This document shows, in pieces, positions 1 through 8,285 of a stretch of 64,000 bases of DNA. The notes under the pieces are model-generated. The model searched no databases. It was not told where the DNA came from and saw only the letters and a list, made by a program, of their open reading frames with translations. Source of the stretch: Streptococcus anginosus (GTDB taxonomy: Bacteria; Bacillota; Bacilli; Lactobacillales; Streptococcaceae). The stretch lies in the NCBI RefSeq assembly GCF_001697145.1, contig NZ_CP012719.1:530501-594500 (forward strand), given 5' to 3'. How positions within the stretch are numbered: the stretch's first letter is position 1; the number at the start of each line of letters is the position of its first letter. The position numbers and the translations under genes are program-made.

Positions 1-2
1 TT

Positions 3-104
3 CTCTTGTCAGTTATGGAGCAGAAAGCAGAAGCGACTGATCAAGAGTGTTTACAGGCTTTGCTTTACTATTATGAGCGTGATGACTTTATGGATTATTT
101 ATGA
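3..104 (+). CDS. C-terminal end of an unidentified protein (clipped by window start)
   Basis: An open frame enters from the left edge and ends at a TGA at 102-104. The 33 visible residues end in YYERDDFMDYL and contain no motif I recognise. The stop overlaps ATGAGGAG, which supplies the ribosome binding site of the next gene, so the two are probably cotranscribed. Function cannot be assigned from this fragment. Confidence 0.55.
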   Translation, partial: LLSVMEQKAEATDQECLQALLYYYERDDFMDYL

Positions 105-115
105 GGAGTGTGAAA

Positions 116-805
116 ATGCGTCAAGATTTAGATAATACGTTTGATATAATAATTAAGAATGAGGAGAAATTATATAAAAATTTATATTTTGAAGGCAATG
201 TTGAAAAAAATCCAACGTATTTTAAAGATATGAAGAAAATGTATGTAAAAGAGTGGGAAGGAATTAGGAACCCTAATAATATTTTTATTCCATTCATATT
301 GGTAAGTATGGAATCTATTCTTAAAAAAATAATTGAAATTGATAATAATAAAAAAGTTTATCCCAAAAATATTTTGGAGAAATTGCTATCAAATGATTCC
401 CCGTTAAAAAATATAAATTCTAAAATTGTTTATCAGATTGGTGAACAGACTTCAAAAAATTCCATGAGTATTTTAGCTGAGGCAGATGCTGAAGATCTAA
501 TAAATATTGCAAAAGATTATGTTTCCCAAGAATGGGGTATCCCTAAAGAACGTCTAATAGTATCACGTTTTGATAAAAATGGCTATATCATAAACTTACG
601 AAAAATTTTGGAGGATATACAAGAAAGATATTATTCTAAAGAGAATAAATTCGGAAATAGTTATAGAAACATAATTATGCATTCAGAACGACCGTTATTA
701 ATTGAAGATGAAAAAATATTTGCCGAAATGATTAACGATTATTGTCGTTTAATTAAATCATTTTGGAGAAATGTTACAAAATATGAGAATACACAGGAGA
801 AATGA
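116..805 (+). CDS. HEPN-like protein of unknown function, AT-rich
   Basis: The product is 229 aa, soluble and mostly helical by composition, with no signal peptide. I do not recognise the family as a whole. Near the C-terminus R184-N-x3-H189 (RNIIMH) matches the Rx4H catalytic signature of HEPN-superfamily RNases and abortive-infection proteins; that assignment is an inference from one motif. The start at 116 is preferred over an ATG at 101 because GAGGAG at 103-108 lies 7 bases upstream of it. The DNA is clearly richer in A+T than glmU or the ASCH gene beside it, which suggests acquisition by transfer. Its TGA overlaps the start of the next gene. Confidence 0.7.
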   Translation: MRQDLDNTFDIIIKNEEKLYKNLYFEGNVEKNPTYFKDMKKMYVKEWEGIRNPNNIFIPFILVSMESILKKIIEIDNNKKVYPKNILEKLLSNDSPLKNINSKIVYQIGEQTSKNSMSILAEADAEDLINIAKDYVSQEWGIPKERLIVSRFDKNGYIINLRKILEDIQERYYSKENKFGNSYRNIIMHSERPLLIEDEKIFAEMINDYCRLIKSFWRNVTKYENTQEK

Positions 806-1245
806 TGACCCCAAAAGAAATGTGGCAGGCATATAAGAAAATCAATCCAGAAATTGGCGACGAGATTAATGCCTGGGCCTTCGGTACCTTGGCAGATCAG
901 CTTGCCGACTTAGTGCTTCGTGGTGAAAAGACAGCGACGGCTTCGGCCTATGAGCTCTATAAGCTTGAAAATAAGCCCGTGCCGCAGGTAGGAACCCTTG
1001 ATGTGATTTTAGACGGTCAAGGTCAAGCTGTCTGCATCATTAAAGTGACCAAGGTAACGGTTGTCCCTTTCAATCAAGTGTTTGCAGAGCACGCTTTTAA
1101 AGAAGGAGAGGGAGATAAATCTTTGGCTTACTGGCGGCAGGTGCATGAGGAACTCTTCACGGAATGGATGGCTGAAGCCGGCTTAGCTTTCTCAGAGGAG
1201 ACGGGCGTGGTCTTGGAGGAGTTTTGCAAGGTTTATCCGATATAA
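805..1245 (+). CDS. ASCH domain-containing protein
   Basis: The 146-aa product looks like a complete single-domain ASCH protein (PUA-like fold, YhfF/DUF437 type). Supporting features are the N-terminal AWAFG segment, then LADLVLRGEKTATAS (the conserved G-x-K-T region), VG-TLDVILDGQG and the C-terminal EEF. ASCH proteins are thought to bind RNA or modified nucleotides; no specific substrate can be read here. ATG occurs at 802 and 805. AGGAG at 795-799 is only 2 bases from the first and 5 from the second, so 805 is chosen. It overlaps the HEPN-like gene stop and may be cotranscribed with it. The base composition is host-like. Confidence 0.8.
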   Translation: MTPKEMWQAYKKINPEIGDEINAWAFGTLADQLADLVLRGEKTATASAYELYKLENKPVPQVGTLDVILDGQGQAVCIIKVTKVTVVPFNQVFAEHAFKEGEGDKSLAYWRQVHEELFTEWMAEAGLAFSEETGVVLEEFCKVYPI

Positions 1246-1277
1246 AAGATGCGGATTAAAGCATTACAGAGAGAATC

Positions 1278-1306
1278 TTAACAAATGATATAAAAAATGC
1301 TATAAT
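1278..1306 (+). promoter_or_regulatory. glmU promoter
   Basis: TTAACA (1278-1283) and TATAAT (1301-1306) are separated by 17 bases, with an additional TG extended -10 element. The position 33 bases before the glmU ATG makes this the likely start of the glmU-nudix-macP transcript. Confidence 0.75.
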
Positions 1307-1308
1307 AA

Positions 1309-2718
<1,410 letters not shown>

Positions 2719-2726
2719 GAATTGCT

Positions 2727-3278
2727 ATGGATTTTGAAGAAAAAACACTAAAACGAACAGAAATTTACCAAGGTCCTATTTTTAAACTTGTAAAAGACGA
2801 AGTTCAGTTGCCAGCAGGAAAAGGAACAGCTTACCGTGATTTGATTTTCCATAATGGAGCGGTGGCAGTTATCGCGCTAACACCAGAAGATAAACTGATT
2901 TTGGTCAAGCAGTACCGCAAAGCTATTGAAGCAACCTCTTATGAAATTCCGGCAGGCAAGTTAGAAGTCGGTGAAAATGCGGATCCTGAGGCTGCAGCTT
3001 TGCGTGAATTGGAAGAAGAGACCGGCTATACAGGTGAATTGGAATTGCTCTATGATTTCTATTCGGCGATTGGCTTTTGCAATGAGCGAATCAGACTTTA
3101 TAGCGCTAGCCATTTAACAAAAGTTGAAAATCCTCGTCCACAAGATGAGGACGAGACCTTAGAACTCTATGAAGTGACCTTGGAAGAAGCGAAAGCTCTC
3201 CTTGCTAGTGGTGATATTTGTGATGCAAAAACCATTATTGCACTCCAATATTGGGAAATGAAAATGAATCGAAGATAG
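2727..3278 (+). CDS. nudF: Nudix hydrolase, ADP-ribose pyrophosphatase type
   Basis: The 183-aa product carries a complete Nudix box ([20 protein letters not shown] followed by EETGY), fitting Gx5Ex7REUxEExGU, preceded by the ADP-ribose pyrophosphatase-like segment [19 protein letters not shown]. Family members hydrolyse ADP-ribose or related nucleoside diphosphate derivatives to AMP and sugar phosphate in the cytoplasm. It begins 8 bases after the glmU stop and is followed by macP after 10 bases, so it is in the same operon. Exact substrate is inferred from the family. Confidence 0.9.
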   Translation: MDFEEKTLKRTEIYQGPIFKLVKDEVQLPAGKGTAYRDLIFHNGAVAVIALTPEDKLILVKQYRKAIEATSYEIPAGKLEVGENADPEAAALRELEEETGYTGELELLYDFYSAIGFCNERIRLYSASHLTKVENPRPQDEDETLELYEVTLEEAKALLASGDICDAKTIIALQYWEMKMNRR

Positions 3279-3288
3279 GGAAACGCTC

Positions 3289-3597
3289 ATGGGAAGACCT
3301 TTATTAACAGATGAAATGATTGAACGGGCAAATCGTGGTGAAGATATTTCAGGTCCACCTTTGCATGATGAGGAAGAAACCAAAATTTTAAAAACGACTA
3401 GAAGTCAGTTTGGTGATTCTTCTCCAACTAGCGGTTTCAATCAAGATACGCTGCAAATTGATGTAGAACCAACGGTGACCAAAAGCCGACGCATTGAAAA
3501 TGCAAAACGTGGAGTATTCCAAGCGAAATTAAACAAAATTCTATTTTGGATTGTCCTGCTTTTGATGGCTTTGATTGCTGCTATTATTTGGCTATAA
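3289..3597 (+). CDS. macP: Cell wall synthase accessory phosphoprotein MacP
   Basis: This is a 102-aa protein with a polar cytoplasmic N-terminus and one C-terminal membrane helix ([19 protein letters not shown]). The N-terminus [20 protein letters not shown] and the following [12 protein letters not shown] match pneumococcal MacP, a substrate of the StkP kinase that activates the class A penicillin-binding protein PBP2a. The threonine of the EETKIL region is the likely phospho-acceptor by homology. It sits at the end of the glmU cluster, as in pneumococcus, linking precursor supply with peptidoglycan polymerase control. Confidence 0.87.
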   Translation: MGRPLLTDEMIERANRGEDISGPPLHDEEETKILKTTRSQFGDSSPTSGFNQDTLQIDVEPTVTKSRRIENAKRGVFQAKLNKILFWIVLLLMALIAAIIWL

Positions 3598-3629
3598 AAA
3601 AGCGAGAAGCTTAGACTTTCGCTTTTTTT
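3596..3629 (+). terminator. Terminator after macP
   Basis: AAAAAGCGA pairs with TCGCTTTTT around a 10-12 base loop and runs into a T tract. It overlaps the macP stop and lies 21 bases before the mtnN start, so mtnN is either read by partial readthrough or has a promoter I cannot see. Confidence 0.8.
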
Positions 3630-3650
3630 ATGATAGAACGAGAGGAAAAC

Positions 3651-4343
3651 ATGAAAATCGGAATTATTGCGGCTATGCCTGAGGAACTAAAAATCTTAGT
3701 GGAAAACTTGGAAAATGCTGAAAAGCACTTACGTTTGGGACATGTTTATCATACGGGAAGTATCGGTTGTCATGAAGTCGTGCTGGTGGAAAGCGGGATC
3801 GGAAAGGTCATGTCTGCTATGAGCGTGGCTGTTTTGGTCAATGAGTTTAAAGTGACAGCTGTCATCAATACAGGTTCTGCTGGGGCGGTAGCCGAAGGCT
3901 TGCAAATCGGCGATGTTGTAGTGGCTGACCGGCTAGTGTACCACGATGTAGATGTAACAGCTTTTGGCTATGAATACGGACAAATGGCGCGCCAGCCACT
4001 GTATTTTGAAGCGAGCCGCTATTTGGTTTCTGAGATGAGGAAGCTTTTAGAAAAGACACATCAGACAAGTCGCGTTGGCTTGATTGCAACAGGAGACAGT
4101 TTTATTGCGGGACAAGACAAGATTCAAGCCATTAAGCAGCATTTTTCAGATGTTTTAGCAGTAGAAATGGAAGGAGCAGCCATTGCGCAAGCAACCCATT
4201 CTATCGGTCTGCCTTTTATGGTCATTCGTGCCATGAGTGATACAGCTTCTCATGACGCAAATATCAGCTTTGACGAATTTATCCATGAAGCTGGCAGGCG
4301 ATCAGCTGAGACCTTGATAGCGTTTTTGAAAGAATTAATTTAA
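3651..4343 (+). CDS. mtnN: 5'-methylthioadenosine/S-adenosylhomocysteine nucleosidase (Pfs)
   Basis: The enzyme cleaves adenine from methylthioadenosine and S-adenosylhomocysteine, detoxifying SAM by-products and feeding the LuxS step of AI-2 synthesis. The 230-aa length is standard. Visible landmarks are KIGIIAAMPEEL at the N-terminus, the STGSAGAV-like substrate loop (NTGSAGAVAEGLQIGDVV), VEMEGAAIAQ with the ribose-binding Met-Glu, and the catalytic Asp in MSDTAS. The start at 3651 is chosen over the track-extended ATG at 3630 because AGAGG lies just upstream and the protein then begins at the conserved M-K-I-G. It follows macP after an attenuator-like hairpin. Confidence 0.95.
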   Translation: MKIGIIAAMPEELKILVENLENAEKHLRLGHVYHTGSIGCHEVVLVESGIGKVMSAMSVAVLVNEFKVTAVINTGSAGAVAEGLQIGDVVVADRLVYHDVDVTAFGYEYGQMARQPLYFEASRYLVSEMRKLLEKTHQTSRVGLIATGDSFIAGQDKIQAIKQHFSDVLAVEMEGAAIAQATHSIGLPFMVIRAMSDTASHDANISFDEFIHEAGRRSAETLIAFLKELI

Positions 4344-4420
4344 AGAATGAGTTAGCAGTTGTAGATGGAGAGCTTGGCTTTATCAGGCTTTATAGTTGGC
4401 TGTTTAACATTATGAAATAA

Positions 4421-4585
4421 GAATGGAACAAAATCAGCGTTTTGTCAGCAATTGATTTTGTTGTCCCAGCCCTGCAAGGTTGAGTAAGTCTGAAAAAGCT
4501 GATAGTATCAGCATTAGAAGGTATTCAACTACAGTGCATTGAGCTTTATCGAGTCTGGAATACTGTTATTCCAGACTATTTTTTC
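4421..4585 (+). repeat. Intergenic repeat element, copy A
   Basis: This sequence resembles the elements at 6230, 10615 and 21761. Shared blocks are GGAACAAAATC, then TGATTTTGTTGTCCCA, GTTGAGTA, CTGAAAAAGCTGATA and a final terminator hairpin. The first two blocks can pair with each other (GGGACaaaATC with GATttTGTCCC in the better copies). It fills the 330-bp gap between mtnN and the ABC-F gene and supplies the mtnN terminator. Confidence 0.75.
4552..4585 (+). terminator. Terminator at the end of repeat copy A
   Basis: AGTCTGGAATA pairs perfectly with TATTCCAGACT around a 4-base loop, followed by ATTTTTTCT. It closes the mtnN transcript. Confidence 0.85.
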
Positions 4586-4590
4586 TGTCC

Positions 4591-4620
4591 TTGCCAATTT
4601 GACCAAGAAGATGATATAAT
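4591..4620 (+). promoter_or_regulatory. Promoter of the ABC-F gene
   Basis: TTGCCA (4591-4596) lies 18 bases before TATAAT (4615-4620), which also has an extended TGA in front of it. The start codon chosen for the ABC-F gene is 54 bases downstream. Confidence 0.6.
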
Positions 4621-4673
4621 TTTTGAAGTGCAGATTCTATCTCACGCTCAATAAATCAGAAAGTTTTATAAGA

Positions 4674-6215
4674 ATGAGTATTTTAGAAGTGAAAAATTTG
4701 AGCCACGGTTTTGGTGACCGGGCTATTTTTGAGGATGTATCTTTCCGCTTGCTTAAGGGTGAGCATATCGGTTTAGTTGGAGCAAACGGTGAAGGGAAAT
4801 CCACCTTTATGAGCATTGTAACTGGTCAATTGTTGCCAGATGAAGGCAAGGTTGAGTGGTCCAAGTATGTGACAGCTGGTTACTTGGATCAGCACGCTGT
4901 GTTGAAAGAAGGTCAATCCGTGCGTGATGTGTTGCGGACGGCTTTTGATGAACTTTTCAAGACTGAGTCTCGAATCAATGAGATATATCTAGCTATGGCA
5001 GAAGACGGAGCTGATATTGATGTCCTTATGGAAGAAGTGGGTGAATTGCAGGAGCGATTGGAAAGTCGAGACTTTTATACTTTAGATGCTAAGATTGATG
5101 AGGTAGCTCGTGCTTTAGGGGTTATGGATTACGGTATGGAAACGGATGTCACCGCTCTTTCTGGAGGTCAACGAACCAAGGTGCTCTTAGCAAAACTTCT
5201 CCTTCAAAAACCAGACATCTTGCTCTTAGATGAGCCTACCAACTATTTGGACGCAGAGCATATTGATTGGCTCAAGCGCTATCTGCAAAATTATGAAAAT
5301 GCTTTCGTGCTCATTTCCCATGATATTCCTTTCTTAAACGATGTAATCAATATCGTCTACCATGTAGAAAATCAAAACTTGACCCGCTATTCTGGTGATT
5401 ATTATCAATTCCAAGAAGTTTATGAGATGAAGAAATCTCAGTTGGAAGCAGCTTACGAGCGCCAGCAAAAGGAAATTGCCGGTTTAAAAGACTTTGTAGC
5501 GCGCAACAAAGCTCGGGTGGCTACCCGCAATATGGCTATGTCCCGCCAGAAAAAATTAGACAAAATGGAGCTGATTGAATTGCAGGGTGAGAAGTCTAAG
5601 CCTTCCTTTGGCTTCAAAATAGCTCGTACACCAGGGCGCTTTATTTTTCAAGCAGAAGAGTTGCAAATTGGTTACGATTGTCCTTTGACAAAGCCCCTTA
5701 ATCTAACCTTTGAGCGCAATCAGAAAGTTGCCATTATCGGAGCCAACGGAATCGGGAAGACAACTCTTTTAAAAAGTTTGCTTGGAATCATTCCTCCTCT
5801 TGCTGGTCAAGTAGAGCGTGGAGACTATTTGGAATTGGGCTATTTTGAGCAGGAGACAGCTGGTGGTAATCGCCAGACCCCTTTGGAAGCTGTTTGGGAT
5901 GCTTTCCCGTCACTCAATCAAGCGGAAGTTCGTGCTACTCTGGCTCGTTGTGGGCTGACCTCCAAGCATATTGAAAGCCAGATTCAGGTTCTCTCAGGAG
6001 GTGAGCAGGCTAAGGTTCGACTTTGTCTCCTCATGAACCGAGAAAATAATGTCTTAGTACTGGATGAGCCTACGAATCACCTCGATGTGGATGCCAAAGA
6101 TGAGCTCAAGCGCGCTCTTCAAGCATACAAAGGCAGTATTCTCATGGTCTGCCATGAGCCTGACTTCTACAAAGGATGGGTAGATCAGATTTGGGATTTT
6201 AATCAATTAACGTAG
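4674..6215 (+). CDS. ABC-F family ATPase (YfmM-like)
   Basis: This 513-aa protein has two ABC nucleotide-binding domains in tandem and no membrane segment, the mark of ABC-F proteins, which act on ribosomes rather than as transporters. The first domain has GANGEGKST, LSGGQRTK and LLLDEPTNYLD. The second has GANGIGKTT, LSGGEQAK and LVLDEPTNHLD. The inter-domain linker is basic and helical (KKSQLEAAYERQQKEIAGLK). I place it closest to Bacillus YfmM, a housekeeping member, rather than antibiotic-resistance ABC-Fs. The start at 4674 (MSILEVKNLSHGFG) fits the family; the longer frame back to 4623 has no ribosome binding site. Confidence 0.9.
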   Translation: MSILEVKNLSHGFGDRAIFEDVSFRLLKGEHIGLVGANGEGKSTFMSIVTGQLLPDEGKVEWSKYVTAGYLDQHAVLKEGQSVRDVLRTAFDELFKTESRINEIYLAMAEDGADIDVLMEEVGELQERLESRDFYTLDAKIDEVARALGVMDYGMETDVTALSGGQRTKVLLAKLLLQKPDILLLDEPTNYLDAEHIDWLKRYLQNYENAFVLISHDIPFLNDVINIVYHVENQNLTRYSGDYYQFQEVYEMKKSQLEAAYERQQKEIAGLKDFVARNKARVATRNMAMSRQKKLDKMELIELQGEKSKPSFGFKIARTPGRFIFQAEELQIGYDCPLTKPLNLTFERNQKVAIIGANGIGKTTLLKSLLGIIPPLAGQVERGDYLELGYFEQETAGGNRQTPLEAVWDAFPSLNQAEVRATLARCGLTSKHIESQIQVLSGGEQAKVRLCLLMNRENNVLVLDEPTNHLDVDAKDELKRALQAYKGSILMVCHEPDFYKGWVDQIWDFNQLT

Positions 6216-6229
6216 GCGTAAAGAAAACG

Positions 6230-6400
6230 GGGTGTAGGACAAAAATCAGTATTTCGTAAGAAATCGATTTTGTCGTCCCACCACTCCGTAAGGTTGAGTA
6301 GGGCTGTAAAAGCTGATAGCATCAGCACATTAGAGACCACTCAATGAGTTTTATTCTAGAAAGTAAACGAGTCTGGAACATTTTTGCCCAGACTCGTTTT
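6230..6400 (+). repeat. Intergenic repeat element, copy B
   Basis: GGACAAAAATCAGT, then GATTTTGTCGTCCCACC, GTTGAGTAGGGCTGTAAAAG, CTGATAGCATCAG and CCACTCAATGAG match the blocks of copies A, C and D in the same order. It lies between the convergent ABC-F and cyclophilin genes and ends in their shared terminator hairpin. Confidence 0.8.
6365..6400. terminator. Bidirectional terminator between ABC-F and cyclophilin genes
   Basis: AAACGAGTCTGG (6365-6376) pairs with CCAGACTCGTTT (6388-6399) around an 11-base loop. T-rich sequence follows on both strands, so it can end both convergent transcripts. Confidence 0.85.
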
Positions 6401-6404
6401 GTGA

Positions 6405-7208
6405 TTATTTCTTAAATGTATAGTCCTTGATGACTTCAATTTTCTCAATTTTAATTTCTTTTTTGGGTTTGTCGTTTTCGCCAGTCTCGGTAGCAGCGAT
6501 TTTATCCACGACCTCCATGCCAGAAATGACTTGCCCAAAGACAGTGTAATTTCCATCTAAACTTGGATTTCCACCTTTTTTATAGGCTTCAATGATTTTT
6601 TCAGGATAAGTTGTACTAGAGAGCTGATTAGAACTGTCCTTGGTATTTTGGTTGATGAAAAATTGACTACCGTTGGAATTTGGATTGGAAGAACGAGCCA
6701 TGGCTAATGCGCCACGGATATTGTAGAGATAAGACGAAATCTCTGTTTTAAAGCCACTTCCAGAGTCGATCTTAGAATTTTTGCCTTTCCAAATGGATTC
6801 ACCACCAGTACCGTCTCCCTTAGGGTCTCCTGTTTGAATCATAAAGTTCTTAATGACACGGTGGAAAGTCACGCCGTTATAATAACCTTCCTTAGTATGC
6901 GTTAAGAAATTTTCAACTGCAAGTGGAGCATATTTTGGAAAAAGCTTCATAGAAATAGCACCTTCAGTTGTGGTTATTTTCACTTCCGCTTCATCGTCAG
7001 CGACCTTGTCAGACAGCTGTGGAAAGTTAGCATTTTTATCGCTCAAAGCAGCTTTTTGCTCTTCTTTTTGTTTTTCCGCTGCTCTTGAGCTGGATTCGGA
7101 AGCAAGGCTGGAGTCTACATAGTCATTTCCTCTAATAGCTCTTTGTAAGTTTGTACAGCCTGTCAAAAATAAACCAGCAGCCAGTCCTAAGATAAGTAAT
7201 TTTTTCAT
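6405..7208 (-). CDS. slrA: Cyclophilin-type peptidyl-prolyl isomerase lipoprotein (SlrA-like)
   Basis: This surface lipoprotein catalyses proline cis-trans isomerisation in exported proteins. The N-terminus MKKLLILGLAAGLFLTGC is a lipoprotein signal with lipobox LTGC, so the mature protein begins at Cys18. A charged linker follows (residues 30-70), then a cyclophilin domain with YNGVTFHRVIKNFMIQTGDP and GTGGESIWKG. At 267 aa it equals the length of pneumococcal SlrA. It is monocistronic and convergent with the ABC-F gene. The symbol is by homology. Confidence 0.88.
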   Translation of the reverse strand: MKKLLILGLAAGLFLTGCTNLQRAIRGNDYVDSSLASESSSRAAEKQKEEQKAALSDKNANFPQLSDKVADDEAEVKITTTEGAISMKLFPKYAPLAVENFLTHTKEGYYNGVTFHRVIKNFMIQTGDPKGDGTGGESIWKGKNSKIDSGSGFKTEISSYLYNIRGALAMARSSNPNSNGSQFFINQNTKDSSNQLSSTTYPEKIIEAYKKGGNPSLDGNYTVFGQVISGMEVVDKIAATETGENDKPKKEIKIEKIEVIKDYTFKK

Positions 7209-7409
7209 AGATTTCCTTTCTGAATGTTGAACTATTCACATTTTACTATAAATAAAAGCCTTTTTCAAACCTTTTGAGAGTTTGTCCATGCTAACTGAAA
7301 GGCACTATCGGGCTACTTTTTTGATGTAAAGATAGTTCAATCGTTTAAAGTATGAAAACATTTTCTTATGAAAAGTTTTGTAAATTTGCTTACGAGAAAA
7401 AATTTTTTG

Positions 7410-7418
7410 TGCTAAAAT
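7410..7418 (+). promoter_or_regulatory. Extended -10 promoter of the DUF2798 gene
   Basis: TGC followed by TAAAAT (7413-7418) is an extended -10 about 30 bases before the ATG at 7449. I see no good -35. It shows that the frameshifted gene is still likely transcribed. Confidence 0.4.
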
Positions 7419-7448
7419 AGCGTTTATCAACAAAGAAATGGAGTTTTT

Positions 7449-7881
7449 ATGCCGAAGAATTTTAAGGAATCATTATTTTTTTACAGCCCTTATGTGCAGC
7501 ATGATGGTATTTGGAATGAGCATTTGGAACCTGTCCGTTGTAGGATATTTTTCATGGGCTCATCTAGCAATGGGATATGTTCCTAGATTGATTACCGCTT
7601 TTCTCTTAGACCTTCTTGTGGCAGGACCAGTTGTGAAGGGAGTTGCTTTTAAATTTTTAACAGAACGCCATAAACCTTGGCAGAAGATCCTCGTTGTTTC
7701 AGGTGGTATGGTTTCATTGATGTCTCTTTATGATATGCTTTTTAACGGCGTGCCGCTTTCAGTAACCAATTACCTTGGAGCTTGGTTGACCAATTTTATT
7801 GTAGCTTTTCCCTTGAATTTTCTGATTGTTGGACCAATTTCTCGCTTTATTTTAGGTCAACTGCAACAGCAACTTTTTTAA
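7449..7881 (+). pseudogene. DUF2798 membrane protein with a frameshift in a T7 tract
   Basis: Two reading frames are needed for the full protein. GGAG (7440-7443) stands 5 bases before ATG 7449, which reads MPKNFKESLFF and then leaves the family frame. The body (TALMCSMMVFGMSIWNL to ILGQLQQQLF) is in the next frame. Removing one T from the run of seven at 7476-7482 joins them as ESLFF-TALMC. The body has two copies of the DUF2798 pattern, each with a pair of membrane helices (MVFGMS...; LITAFLLDLLVAGPVV; NFIVAFPLNFLIVGPI). The alternative in-frame ATG at 7438 has no ribosome binding site. It may be a decayed gene, a phase-variable one, or a sequencing error. Confidence 0.75.
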
Positions 7882-7956
7882 TCTTGCTGACGATGAACGT
7901 TTGACAATTGGTTCATGGAAATTCTTTATGATATTTATTTAATGGTAAAAAATTTA

Positions 7957-7965
7957 TGTTATAAT
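7957..7965 (+). promoter_or_regulatory. Extended -10 promoter of the PspC-domain gene
   Basis: TGT followed by TATAAT (7960-7965) is a strong extended -10. The PspC ATG is 25 bases beyond it. No convincing -35 is present. Confidence 0.6.
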
Positions 7966-7989
7966 AGATTTATAAAGGAGGGACAGAGA

Positions 7990-8199
7990 ATGGCTAAACG
8001 ATTGACAAGAGATGTGCGAAATAAGAAAATTGCGGGTGTCTGTGCAGGTATAGCAAATTATTTTGACATTGATCCTACCATTGTACGACTGATCTGGGGA
8101 GTAGCATTTTTTGTATATGGAATCGGTCTAATCCCTTATTTGATTTTGTGGTTTGTCTTGCCAGAAGATGATGGGAATGATGATGTGATATGGAAGTAA
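7990..8199 (+). CDS. PspC domain-containing small membrane protein
   Basis: This 69-aa protein is essentially one PspC domain: a basic N-terminus (AKRLTRDVRNKKIAGVCAGI), ANYFDIDPTIVRLIW, and one or two membrane helices (VAFFVYGIGLIPYLILWFVL) followed by an acidic tail. PspC proteins take part in envelope-stress sensing with PspA-type partners in other bacteria. No PspA gene is seen in this window. The start at 7990 is set by AAAGGAGGG 6 bases upstream; the longer frame from 7915 is not supported. Confidence 0.88.
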   Translation: MAKRLTRDVRNKKIAGVCAGIANYFDIDPTIVRLIWGVAFFVYGIGLIPYLILWFVLPEDDGNDDVIWK

Positions 8200-8212
8200 G
8201 CAATGTTGTTTC

Positions 8213-8244
8213 AAAAGTGGAAGCATGGAGCTTCTGCTTTTTTC
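8213..8244 (+). terminator. Terminator after the PspC-domain gene
   Basis: AAAAGTGGAAGC (8213-8224) pairs with GCTTCTGCTTTT (8230-8241), including two G-T pairs, around a 5-base loop, and ends in TTTTTTC. Confidence 0.8.
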
Positions 8245-8249
8245 TTGCA

Positions 8250-8278
8250 TTGGATTAGTGTTCAATTTGTGGTATAAT
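8250..8278 (+). promoter_or_regulatory. ftsK promoter, predicted to give a leaderless mRNA
   Basis: TTGGAT (8250-8255) and TATAAT (8273-8278) are spaced by 17 bases. The ftsK ATG starts at 8286, only 7 bases after the -10, about where transcription should begin. There is no Shine-Dalgarno sequence before the ATG. Confidence 0.7.
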
Positions 8279-8285
8279 AAAATTT

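Noticed and set aside
4623..4673. N-terminal extension of the ABC-F gene
   Set aside because: The extra codons overlap the promoter region, lack a ribosome binding site and are not seen in the family.
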